The position numbers and the translations under genes were made by a program. 64,000 bases of DNA, taken from Tribonema minus. Lineage: Eukaryota > Sar > Xanthophyceae > Tribonematales > Tribonemataceae. Every line of letters begins with the position of its first letter. Position 1 is the stretch's first letter. Location of the stretch: assembly GCA_017506865.1 (NCBI GenBank), contig JAFCMP010000112.1:1984001-2048000 (forward strand). Direction: 5' to 3'. Shown in pieces: positions 1-11,000 of the stretch. The notes under the pieces are model-generated. The model saw only the letters and a program-made list of their open reading frames with translations, searched no databases and had not been told where the DNA came from.

Positions 1-1289
1 CAGTCTGAGAGTTGTTCACGCCAAAAGTCACGAACATTGACTATCATTGTCATGCGTCCCAACCTTTTAAATTAAGAAGCAGGTGCGAAGTTGAAACTTT
101 AAGTTGTTCAGTTACTTTTCAAAGTTCAAGTTAGCGAGAGATCTGCACACAGCCAGGCCCTGAGGTGCAATACCGCTGCAATACATAGTGATGTTAAAGT
201 TTTGGCGCTGCGACGGCTGCATGCACAGTGACAGCACCTTCTGTCACAGTGCCTAAATTACTCACCAGGCCCAGGGCCTGCTGACAAGTAACGTGCAGCA
301 TTGAACCGAACTTCAAGTTCTTGTCAAGGCAGTGACTCAACCTTGCATGCGGTTCTCAGGCAGCTGCTCTGAGGTCACGGTACGCTACTGGACAGTCAGT
401 GCAATGATCACCGCTCTGCTTGCACTAATGACTCAATCACTGAGGCACGAGCACGATGACAAAGCCAGCCTGTCACTCACGGTGAGGCCTTTAGGCTGAT
501 GCTTAGTCTGATAGTATCAGCGATCAGTGAATGCCAGCCTGTTGGTGAGCCTGTCAGTGAGGCGGCCTGTGAAGATGTTTGTGCTAGTGGCCATGTTGGA
601 CTGTCAGTGATAGGCAGGGTTCAGATAGACTTCAGACTGGCCACTTTTCCAGAGTTGGTGCGCAGTGCACATGACATTGTGCGGCACAGTCGTTGTTGAG
701 TGCAGACCACAGCGGCACGTACTCACAAGCACAGCATGCATTCAATGGTCAGCCTGCGATCGATTGAACCGTTGATTGTTTACGATGGACAGACTGTGAG
801 AGAGCGTCGTACGGTGGTTGTTAATCTAAATCATCAACTTGAATTGTTGGAATCTGAAGCTTGACGTCCCAGGGCCTGCCGCATTTGTTTTCAGTGTGCA
901 ACAGGCATCATCATCACATGCCATCAGTGATCATGATGTCATAATGATTGTGTGCTAAGACATCTTGACAAAACTGTGTAGCATTTACAGCAACTTCACG
1001 CTGCACTTATTATTATTCTTAAAGTGACTGCTACTGTTGCTGTTACCTGATAGCCAAGATCTTGCATGGCTCCGCTGTACAAACAACAGCAATGCAGACA
1101 AGGGCCCCGGGCAAGAAAGTCAGTATTGGCCTGAGGATGCCGTTGGGCCTTCAGCGTAATATGCTGGCGCGGCAGTGTTACTTAAATATTACTGAGCAGT
1201 AATTACTGTACGTATGGACTTGTATTTATAAAGGCCCAAGGGAGGCCGGGTTGCCTATGCAATCGAAAAGCTTGCGTCAACGCAGCAGC
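1..1289. other. No gene recognised
   Basis: AT/GC-balanced sequence with only short open frames (longest about 66 codons, 499-699 on +). Short words such as CTGTCAGTGA recur, but I see no domain, RNA gene or clear repeat unit. Confidence 0.5.
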
Positions 1290-2513
1290 CTAGTCTGCGC
1301 TGTGCCCTAGGAGTTTGGATACCGGCGCCGCAACACAGCCCAGCATTCGCGCTCCACGTGTGTATGCCATGACGCGCTCCGCCAACTCCCGCGCCAGCGA
1401 TATGCTCAGCTCAATGTGGATCTGACGCTTAGCTAACCCGGCCTTGCGTAACACATCTGCCTTCCCCCCCCCTGAGCACAGTGCTGAGTGCATTGCCAAC
1501 TCCTTAACAAAAAGGCTTGTCTGCTTGCCCAGCCGTCCGTACGACTCCTGCACGAATGGCACAAAAGCCCAAGATGACGTCAAGGTGCCGGTGTGGTGCT
1601 TGACCTTCGCGTCCTCCCCCACCCCAGCAGCATAGCCGTCCGTGTTCGAGGCATTTGTTTTGCCTGTCAGGTACGAGCTCGCTGTGGGCGCGCGCACACT
1701 TGTGTCTAGCACTATTCCCTTGTTACGGTATGCACTGCTAAAGTGCAGACACCCTGGGTCAATGACTGTGTCCGCCCGATACCCCGGTACCTTGAAGACG
1801 CTAGCGTCCTCATTGCGGACAATAGAGACATGGTGCTGTCTCAAGATGCGCTGTAGGCACCGCTTTTGGGCAGTGTGTGTCGCGTTGTGCCCCCGTATGT
1901 GCTGGCTGGGGCAGCTGATCGCATGCGTGGAGGTGGGGCTCACGTCACTGCACCGCCATGGGCACACCTCGCCCTGTATGCCCCACCCGTCTATAAAGAT
2001 CGCAACCATAATCATCGTGGCTGCTGCCATACTGGACATGGGCGCCGCACCCGGGCGGTCATTGGCAGCGGGTGGCACGCTCATCCACGCCATTGCCCCG
2101 GACGCACGCTGGCTGCGCAGCTGCGCCAGGACCCGCGCGCTAGCCTGTTGGCGGCGGCGGCTGGTGTCACGCAAGTCACCAATAAGTGTAGCCTGCGTCG
2201 GCTTGCCCACGGCACCAGCCGAGGCAGCCTCTAGGTCCTCCACCAGGCAGTCCTCGTATTGACGTCGAAGAACATTTGAAAGGCCGGCTTGTAGTCCGTG
2301 CGTGAAGTGACCGCGCCGGCGGCGGGGCACTACCTTTCTGCAGATCTCGTCAGCATAGGCCTCCCAGTCGTCGTCGTCGTCCTCCTGCCCGCCGCTGCAG
2401 CTGCTTTCTTCCGCGCTAGTTTGTGTTTTAGCGGGCGTGGAAGAGGCAGCCGCGGCAGCGGCTTGAGGGCCAGGTACGGTCGCCGCCGCAGCGGCCGCCT
2501 CGGCGCCAGGCAC
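1290..2513 (-). CDS. Stand-alone LINE-tail protein: CCHC plus restriction-like endonuclease region, no reverse transcriptase
   Basis: This is an open frame of 407 codons. Residues 1-45 are Ala-rich, followed by an acidic run (DDDDDW) and a basic patch (PRRRRGHF). From about residue 130 it follows the C-terminal plan of LINEs that use a restriction-like endonuclease. A GAMAWM block precedes a zinc knuckle (CPWRC, then H, C and GHN, near residues 183-212). An Asp pair spaced like a PD-(D/E)xK nuclease follows (YRADTV, then VLDTSV). The tail SYGRLGKQTSLFVKELAMH resembles the tail of the large LINE ORF at 15,690-19,862 and closely matches the fragment at 49,529. No reverse transcriptase is present, so it is either a truncated or rearranged element or a captured tail domain. 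The frame is intact across its length. Family membership is inferred by eye; a host role is not shown. Confidence 0.6.
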   Translation of the reverse strand: MPGAEAAAAAATVPGPQAAAAAASSTPAKTQTSAEESSCSGGQEDDDDDWEAYADEICRKVVPRRRRGHFTHGLQAGLSNVLRRQYEDCLVEDLEAASAGAVGKPTQATLIGDLRDTSRRRQQASARVLAQLRSQRASGAMAWMSVPPAANDRPGAAPMSSMAAATMIMVAIFIDGWGIQGEVCPWRCSDVSPTSTHAISCPSQHIRGHNATHTAQKRCLQRILRQHHVSIVRNEDASVFKVPGYRADTVIDPGCLHFSSAYRNKGIVLDTSVRAPTASSYLTGKTNASNTDGYAAGVGEDAKVKHHTGTLTSSWAFVPFVQESYGRLGKQTSLFVKELAMHSALCSGGGKADVLRKAGLAKRQIHIELSISLARELAERVMAYTRGARMLGCVAAPVSKLLGHSAD

Positions 2514-5500
2514 AATGCCGTGGGTGTGTGGGGCTGGCTCAGTGGTCCCCGTCTCCGTGACGGCAGTTGCGGCGTAGATCGCTTGCTGTACTCAGTCTGT
2601 ATGCATTCAGCCTGGTGCGTGCAGGACACAAATAACTCTGAACTCGGTCAGTCACGGTCTTCAAACTTTGCAGTGCACGTCTGGTACCTGCACATGTGAT
2701 GGTGAGGCGGTCGCGCGACACATGTCAGGACATAGCGGGGCACGCATTGTCAACACAATGCAGAATTTCATGTACTCAGGCGGGCACACTTCAATGTTGG
2801 ACATACATGCTTACAAATTAAATGACTTTTAGCTTTTCACCCAGGCTGTTCAAGCACTCAGTCTGGTTGTCATCGATTCTTATGGAAGTACAAAAATGGT
2901 GGCAACACACTACGTGAAGGTGTCACCTGCTTTCTGAGCTCCTTGCCTGACAGACATCAAATACACTCACTAGCCGCCACCACAAAATACTATCAGTGTG
3001 GTAGTTTGAACATCTCAGGACCTGGCCAGCCTGGTGGCCTCTGCCTCTCCTGCCTGACAGTGTCTGTCCGCACTCTGAGTCCACACATAAAAACTGCACT
3101 GCTGCCAGCAGTGCATGCTGACAGCAGCTTTATTGGTCGCAAAGCCGCACAGAGGTAACAGAGGCTCGACCATGCAACAAATTGATTGGATTGAATGTGA
3201 ATTTTTATAGCTGCTGTGAACAACTGATGCAGACTTAGATAATGTATATTCAGGTTGTTCGCATCATGATGGCTAGTGCAACCACTTGAAGGGGCCCTGA
3301 ATCATGATGGTCGCTGCCCATGTGGGTTTTATGGCTGTATGTTGAGCATTATAAAAACTGACATGGCCACAAACTCTAGGGGACCCCGAATGGTCGTTGC
3401 CCGCTTTGTTTGAGACTGCATGTTTGATATCAGAACACTGAGATTTGCCACTCACATTGTGATTTTGCTCAAGTAGTTGGTACCGGCGCTGAGGTAGCCT
3501 GTTGTAACAAACACGAGCAGCGAATTAGCAAGCACTGTGAGCTTCGGCAGCTTCAGAAAGTCTACGAAGCAGGCATAGCATTGTCAAGCACAGTTTGGGC
3601 GACCATGACACTGAGTGGAGCTTGGACTGCATGCCGCCTGCGGATTTGCGCATGTAAGTGAGGCACGGTGACGGCTCAGAAGCCTCAGGCGTCTGGAGTT
3701 TTGCACCCATCTGTTTTGCACAGTCACCCAAGTTGGCAATGCATGCGCAAGTAAACATGCCAGTGGAACCGGCAGTGGGTTAGGCGCGCATTGCACGGTG
3801 TTGCGTTCTTACACACTGTGGCACAGGTGGTTGCACTGCGTGCTGTTGGGAGTGCTGCAGTGGCCGCCATAGCTGGTGCATATAACGCAGAAGTCCAAGC
3901 ACACACACAGACACCATGAGGCCGCTGCAGTGCGCATCAACCAACCAACCTCGGCTTATGTACACGTCAAACACTGAGGCAGAAGGGTGATGACCATCAC
4001 ATTGACCATCACATTGACACTTTTGCGAGACTCCGTAGACATGCTACGTTTTGCCATTACGATGAACTTTCATTGCAATTACGACTTACATCCTAAAAAG
4101 GGGATGCCAAGGATTTACGGCATTTACTTGCGGTACATTACGATTACAATTTAGGTCCTAAATATGCCAGCAAGTGCGATTCCGGCAACGGTTATTATGT
4201 GTACGACCCACCTGTCATGATCTCATTGCACAACTGGACCTGCCAGCAACAAGTGCAGATACAATGAGTAAAACTGTCAGTCATATGTAGTGACTTCAGA
4301 GTCGGGGTCACCAGCGCATTGTTGGGGGAGCCTATGGCTGAACTGCTGCTCACACCCCATATACTGGTGGCATCACTACTCAGGCACTGGTGATGATGAA
4401 GCACACTCAGGCAGCTGCTGCAGTGGCACCACTGTGAAAGCGTGATCTCTCAGAGGGGTGGAGACATGTGAAACCGCAGCAAAGCTGTCTGGACGTCTCT
4501 GCCAAGCGTGCTGCACCCCACTAGGAGAACGTGTTGGCGCAGCAACAGAACTGGAGCCCACGGTGCACATGATGAACACATACTCCAAGTTGCATATTCT
4601 TATAAATAAAATACCATGAATCGCAGCGGCAATTTGAAGCCTTGGCATGGAGTTGGTTGTTCAAGTTGTTCTTTGTACATTATGACATTCAATGAATTAT
4701 TCTGATCACTGCCAAGCCCTCTGATGGATTTCGTTATCAAGGAATTGAAGTTTGGTTTGCACTTGACCAAGCGCTTTGTTGAGCCTCTGGTGCATGTGTG
4801 ATCTTTATCTTCTTTGTACTTTTGTTTATTTTTTAACTTTGATGGCAAAAACCCCTGTATCATGCCGAGTATGTGCAGTATAGAAACCATACCGTTACCA
4901 AATGGCGCCCAGCGCACGCAGAGTGCGCCTAAGCGCATCCCATTCCTACCCAACTACAGCTACCCCTACTATTGTAGTACTAGTACCCCTACAGCTACTA
5001 CTACCACAACTCCTACCACTACAGCTGCTACTTTCCCCGGCTGATGCAGACCTCCCCAGCAGCTGCTTGACTGCCCTCAAGCTCCAGCGCACCATGTCCG
5101 TCCCCAGCTCGCGGGCGATATTCCAGCAGAGTGGTTGTAGACATTTGTACTACAGTGACTGCAACAACAGTCCAAACAGCTGTTTGGGTTCATTGAAACA
5201 TTAGACTCTGACAATGCACGCTGCATCATGTGCAAGCCGACTCGGAGAGTACCTACAGATATCCAGCACTGACGCCCCACTTGCTGCATGCATACCACTC
5301 AAAGAAAGGTTATCCAGTACTTGGAAGTATACAATTAATTGTCCCAAGACGACTCAAATGATGGCCCTGCATCGCCGGAACACATGGCGTTACACCACCG
5401 CCGATGATGAGCTATGTATGAGCACTGGCACCCTAATTATCTCCACATAGACTACTCTCACACGGTCACTACTCCGGCGACCGCTGCAGCGAGCAAAACC

Positions 5501-6421
5501 CTCACATCATACATGTGCAAGTTTGACAGACAATTCAAAATATTGCACATCAGAAGAAGTGGGACTGGTTCAGGTTCAACTTCAAGATGTGAGGCCCTGG
5601 GCAGGGGCCCACCACGGCGACCCACCTCGTCCCAGTGGGAGCAAGCGGTTCCACCGCCGCCATTGGTCTCTGCAAGGCATCGCACAAACATAACATATTA
5701 CAACATGCCATTTAGGCTTTCATTGTCAGCACAGTTGCAGGCGGGGTGCATGCATTCGCAGCACAACAAAAGCAGACCCAACAATATATTGCGGCATTGT
5801 TACGGTGGTGATGCTGCAGGTTGCGGAGGCGCTGGAGAACAGCTCAGGGCAGTACCACTTCAAAACCAGGTGTACACGCGCCGTGACGTGCCAATGCGTG
5901 CCGCTCAACCTGACGACAGAAGGCTGACACCCCTGGTGGCATCGAAGCAGCTTAGCAGGTCAGTCTTAGCACAAAGCAGCCTAGCTTACTTGAAGGGATC
6001 TTCTATACAAGTGCCAGCTCATAAAGGCATGCTGTAGCAGTCACATGCTGTGCGCACAGAATCAGCCTCATTCCGTTGATATTTTGCAGTGAACGCTCAC
6101 GTACATCACTGGGCACAGCTTTCATGAAAGCGCGGGCACCCGCGTGAAGTCTTGCTGCCAGGTATGATCTGAAAGGATATCCAAAGTGGAGCTGTAATTG
6201 TACAAATGCATGCATGCTGCATGTATCTTATGTTGTAACTCCGTTCCAGTGTGCGGCGATCATCAAAAAGGGAAGCGCACGGAGCCTCAGGGCTGAACAC
6301 CACACACTAGTAGGAAAAGTGGCGGTGCGCGTACGCCATCTCAGGGGGCCATTGTGCGACGAGGCGCGTGGGCGCAGGAAAGCTACAATTACACAATACC
6401 TTAAGAGGGCACCCTGCTCAC
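2514..6421. other. No gene recognised; small CTA/CAC-rich microsatellite
   Basis: Only short, low-quality open frames occur on both strands. At about 4,958-5,036 there is a degenerate CTA/ACC-rich triplet tract. The stretch could hold untranslated or intron sequence of the metallopeptidase gene further right on the minus strand, but no exon here is convincing. Confidence 0.4.
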
Positions 6422-6577
6422 CTAGCTGAAGGGAGGCAACCAGCCCCAGCTCTGCAACCTTCACAGCGGCATTGCATGTGCCAGTTGCACCTTCGGTGTA
6501 AGTGGCACTGACAGCGCCTGGCGTGCATACGCCACCACAGCCACCGATGGCTGAGGGCCAGTAACCACTTGAGAAAC
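6422..6577 (-). CDS. Candidate exon, unassigned (possible downstream exon of the metallopeptidase gene)
   Basis: A 156 bp segment is bounded by a good acceptor (TTCTGTGCAG) and donor (CTAG|GTGAGC). In one frame it is fully open and reads as a plausible Cys-containing segment (GGCGGVCTPGAV, then GATGTCNAAV). It lies about 1.3 kb downstream of the HEMGH exon on the same strand, so it may belong to the same protein. I do not recognise the domain, and another frame is also nearly open. Confidence 0.3.
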
Positions 6578-7854
6578 CTGCACAGAACACAGAGCAAACA
6601 CGAGCGCATCATGCATCCATCCAATAGAGAGCCACAACAACGAGAGCAGCGTGAAACATGAAGGCAGCACAAGCTGAGCACATGCCGCAGCCCTTTAGTG
6701 CGTCCAGGTGTCGTCAACACAAAGCCATGCACGTGTCTTCAGTTGGTACCTGGTGCCAATACATCTGGACGCACACTGTGGTAGCCTGTTGTAATGGAAT
6801 TCAAATTGCCGGTGCCACCTGTCGGCAGTGGACATCAGGGCCCTTGCCAGCGCTTGCAAGTTCCCCTAGCGCAAAAGACAAGCTGGGGCCAGTCTGCCCT
6901 ACAGGGTTGAGGTCAGGGCTTCAATCCCGTAGAGTGAGTCGCTGCAATGCACGTGCATGGCGCAAGCTGCACTGGTGAATCAGTAATTCATTGAGTGGAC
7001 TTGGCCTGGCTTTTTGTCGATGCACCAAAGAGAGTAATTAGTGACCAAGGGTGGTGACTCTGATGCCAGGGTGCTTTAAAGGCACAGGTATGTTCAAGCC
7101 CCTTAAGGCAGTGGCACTCAAATTAAATGTGTTGTGCCTGTCATACGAAGTAATACTAGAAGTGTAGTACTGATTGCAACTACGGGTAGAAATAGGTACT
7201 CAGCATTTTTTTCTTTTTCCGTGTTTACTTGGAAGAACTTCTAAGTTTGCATTCATGAACTCTCAGGTTAGCCCGTCACTGTGGCACTGGCCAACCCAAA
7301 TCGACACCACATGTATTTCGAGCGCAACTGCAAGTTAAAAGAAATGAGAGTAATTTGGATCCAGCTTCTAAAACGACCATACAAGCAAAAGGAAGGCAAA
7401 GCTCTCACGTGTGCCATGGGAGTATGCCCAACACGGTGACCCCCTTGCACCTCACGCCCCTACTGCGCACGCACACAGATTTTCAAAATTTAAACCCAAC
7501 CGTTGACTTCAGTCTCGTCAAGGAATGCGGCATTGCCAACTCTGACTGCAACAGTGCCAACGTCACAGTAAGCCATTTCGCACTACATAGACATCCCGAT
7601 TGTGTGTGTCATATGGCCTTGTATAGTCTTAACTCAGTGTGCGCCGCCTTGCCTCTGAGATCAGCGTCAATACAACACTTCTGAAGCCCTGACATTTCAC
7701 ATGCTGTTCAAGGCCCTGTCCGATCCGACATGCAGCTACACAAGTTGACAAACTTTGTACAGGGAGGGTTTTTGGTAGGGCAACTCGGATTGGAGGCAGG
7801 GAGACCTCAACATCAAGCCCAGGTTGTGCGACCCTGAAAACTCAGTGACTCATT
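6578..7854. other. Probable intron or 3' region of the metallopeptidase gene
   Basis: No convincing exon. The sequence expected to follow HEMGHVLG in this family (GIGTLW-like) was looked for on the minus strand and not found, so the downstream exon structure is unresolved. Confidence 0.35.
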
Positions 7855-8026
7855 GACTCTCCCAGCACGTGACCCATCTCGTGCAGTACGACATACTTGA
7901 AGGAGCCGTTGGCAACGAGTCCTGCCACATCAGCAATGTCAAATTGCATAGTGCCGGAGATCGGCAGATTCGTGGCTGGGTTGTAGTAAAGCGCTCCTGC
8001 CGATCCCAGAATTCCATTGACACCAT
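7855..8026 (-). CDS. Metallopeptidase catalytic exon with HEMGH zinc motif
   Basis: The acceptor CTGCACACAG is followed by about 57 codons. These contain NGILGSAGALYYN, then LPISGTMQFDIADV, then SFKYVVLHEMGHVLG. HEMGH supplies two zinc ligands and the general-base Glu. The exon begins in phase 1: the upstream exon ends in G and this one starts AT, so splicing makes the Asp codon of IDGVNG, the expected family residue. The 3' border is uncertain because no strong GT donor lies immediately after the motif. Confidence 0.75.
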
Positions 8027-11000
8027 CTGTGTGCAGCGGCAGCGGATAGCACAGCGCGTCAGGGGAGCTCAGCATGCCATTACTTAGCCTCAATGCGGCA
8101 CATCGTTGTGCAAAACATAGTCAGTCCCAACTAGACGGGCAAGCAAAAGTTATCCCAGCCCTCTACTTGATTGAAGTCTGCAATCCGAAGCAACTTGACA
8201 GGGTTGTACCCAGCCCCCTCCCTTGAGGACGCGATTGATGAGCTGCTCGACTGTTTGTGACGCTCCGCACTGAGCAGTACATGTGAATCCCATACTGCAA
8301 CACGTAGGTTTTGAAGGCAGCGTACGGTGATCTGCGGCGGCTTACAGCAGAGCGACGCTGGCGTGTTGCGTCACGCACGTCAAAAGCATGGACTTGCAAC
8401 TTGTACAGACGACCTGCCAGTGTCGTCTACCTCAGCACATCAAGCTCATGTAAATTCAAGCCTGCCAGTCTCAGAGCTTGTTACTGAACAGCCGTTTCCC
8501 TGCTGCCAAATCTTGACCCTTCAGTGGTGCCAGCGCCTGTGACGGGCTATGAAATACAGGCAGCGATTTCGTTCTCCGAGCTGTGCTTTCCGTTTTACCG
8601 TCCTGACACCCTGTCAGTGTCATTAAGGACGTTTGCGTCGAACGTACCGATTGCCGTTACTTGAGCTCCAGTCACAGGATCATCGACGGCGCCCTGGAGG
8701 ACAGCAAGACGGTGTGGGACACCGCAAAGAGTGGTTACAGCATGCATGCACAACGTCTAAGTCGCCACACGCCACTTGCAAATGGGGCATGGATGACATG
8801 CAATGACACAAAATTATGGACATCATGTATCATTAGTGAACGCAACACCACCACAACCACCCCAGCTCTCAGCATTGCATAATGACAGCTCTGCAAATTT
8901 TGCACAAGCAGTTTTTGAACTGCCGTCTTTGATGCACGCCACCGCATCAGAGGGCCTGGACATGCCAGTGGCACTCCTGTGCCATTATGTACTACTTGGT
9001 GTCACATGGCATTGATTCTAATGTAATAGTCGGGGCGCATGGGGTCAGCCAGGCTGCCTGCATAGCGTGACCAGACAGTAGTCTGTGCTGCAACTTCATC
9101 AGCTTGTACCATGGAGGAATTTGTCAGGAGGCTTGGGCGAACAGACCGTCAGCAAACTTGGTTAATTGTGAGGCCAGCTCTCTGGCGGGAGACTGAGTAC
9201 ACTGTATGTAGCACATGAGAAGATGCAGCTACTATCGGCTAAACTCCCTAACATGATTGCGGTGATATTCAGGCCGAAAAATGGCACATTGATGTTGAGG
9301 GCCATGACAGAGGCGGCTCTAGCACATGCCGCCGAGTCCAGGGACGAGTGAATGGAAGTGTGCCACTTGTCACACCACACACAGGTAAAGGTCCGCAGTT
9401 GCACCTCCGCCAGCCTGAGGCCAGGCGCACAACGTGCGATTGGTAAGCCTCAAGGCTTGCCCTCCGCACCAGGCAGGTTCAGGGGCACGGCGTACCTGAC
9501 AACACATGATGATATAGATTTTGCAGTGCACACCTCACTAACACAGTGTCACGGCAAACTTACACTGTACGTCAGCCCAGGTATACGTCCCAAAAACCAG
9601 TCAAATGACTGAGCCCCCTGAGCCCCGAAGTCTTGGATGTCCGCCGTTATGATAGACTGCCACCTGCACAGCAGCGCAAGGTGGGCGCAGGAGGTTGGGC
9701 ACTACCACAAGCACTGTATACCGGCAATTTATCCAGTTATTCAAGGGTCAAGGGCACCTTTGATGCTGCAAGCACTCGTCGCCATCTCATGAGAGCGGAA
9801 GAGCATTCTCAGTTTGAAACATGTACACTGCTTCCCCACCGCAAAAGCATGCCGCTCCTTCATTTTCAGATGCATGCACTCCTTCAGCACGGCGAATGTT
9901 GTTTTGCTGTGTGATGTGGGACTGTCTCACAAAGGAGCATTCCCGCAGGGTATATAAAGCTCATGCTCACCAGCGCTTTTAATGGCAAGAGATTCTCAAT
10001 CGCCCTCAGGCTGGTGGCTGTAGTGAAAATGCGTCAGCCTGAGAGCATCACAGAACTGCTGTTACATGACCTGTTGTGACCTGCGGATGCACTGCGCCCC
10101 AATGTACAGCTTCAGAGCGAATGGAAATGGCCCCTGCTCACCTGTCGGCAGCGTCATAAAATATGGTCTTGATGTCATCAGACATGCCAGGGGCAAACAG
10201 CAGCTGAATGTTGTATCCGGTGGAGCTTGCCGTGGGACGCGAAGTTGGTGCGCCGGTGGGTGTTGCTGTTGGCTGAGTAGCAGTGGGTGACGCGGTGGGC
10301 ACAGCAGTGGGCTTGGCGGTAGGCTGAGCCGTTGGCTCAGCGGTCGGCTCGGCAGTGGGCGTAGCCGTAGGCTGCGAGAGTCGAGAGTGCACAGCAGGTG
10401 GTGCGAAAGAAAAGAAGCCACACACACGGTGACCTCAAGTGAATAGCCGCAGCACATGTGTGAGTCTACTAGTAGAGGTTAAATGCTTATTTCTGCAAGA
10501 AGCCGGCTTTGAAGCAGTCAGGGACGGTCACAAGTCGAACCTCTGCACTTTGTACGTCGGCAAGACAAAGATCGGGTTGCATTCTTACACACTTCAGAGT
10601 ATTTTGCCCGTGGTGACCCTGGCTTCACCACAGTGACTGAGCTGACAGGCTTGTGCACACTTAGCCATTGGTAGCCGCCCCTTTCAAAGTTGGTATCATG
10701 GCACCCCAGAAGGGGGCGGCTACCCTGCTTAGTGTGCACAAGCCTATTAGCTCAGTGGTAAAGCCCGGGTCACCACATGCCACACCACTCGCAGGCACCC
10801 ACAGGCAGGACCAGCTGAGCAGGCCAAGGAACGCCTCAGCAGTTCAGCTGCGTGCCCACTACGGCATTCAGCCAATGCAAGTGATTATGAATAAGTTTAC
10901 TTGAAGATTGTCTCTGATAAGGGCTGCGCTCCTCAAGTTGCTGCAATGAATATGTTTGCACAGGACCTGTTGCTGACGTGAGGCAATGCCTACCAGCAAC

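Noticed and set aside
10745-10790. A functional tRNA gene
   Set aside because: Only the A box region fits; no anticodon arm, B box or acceptor stem pairing was found.
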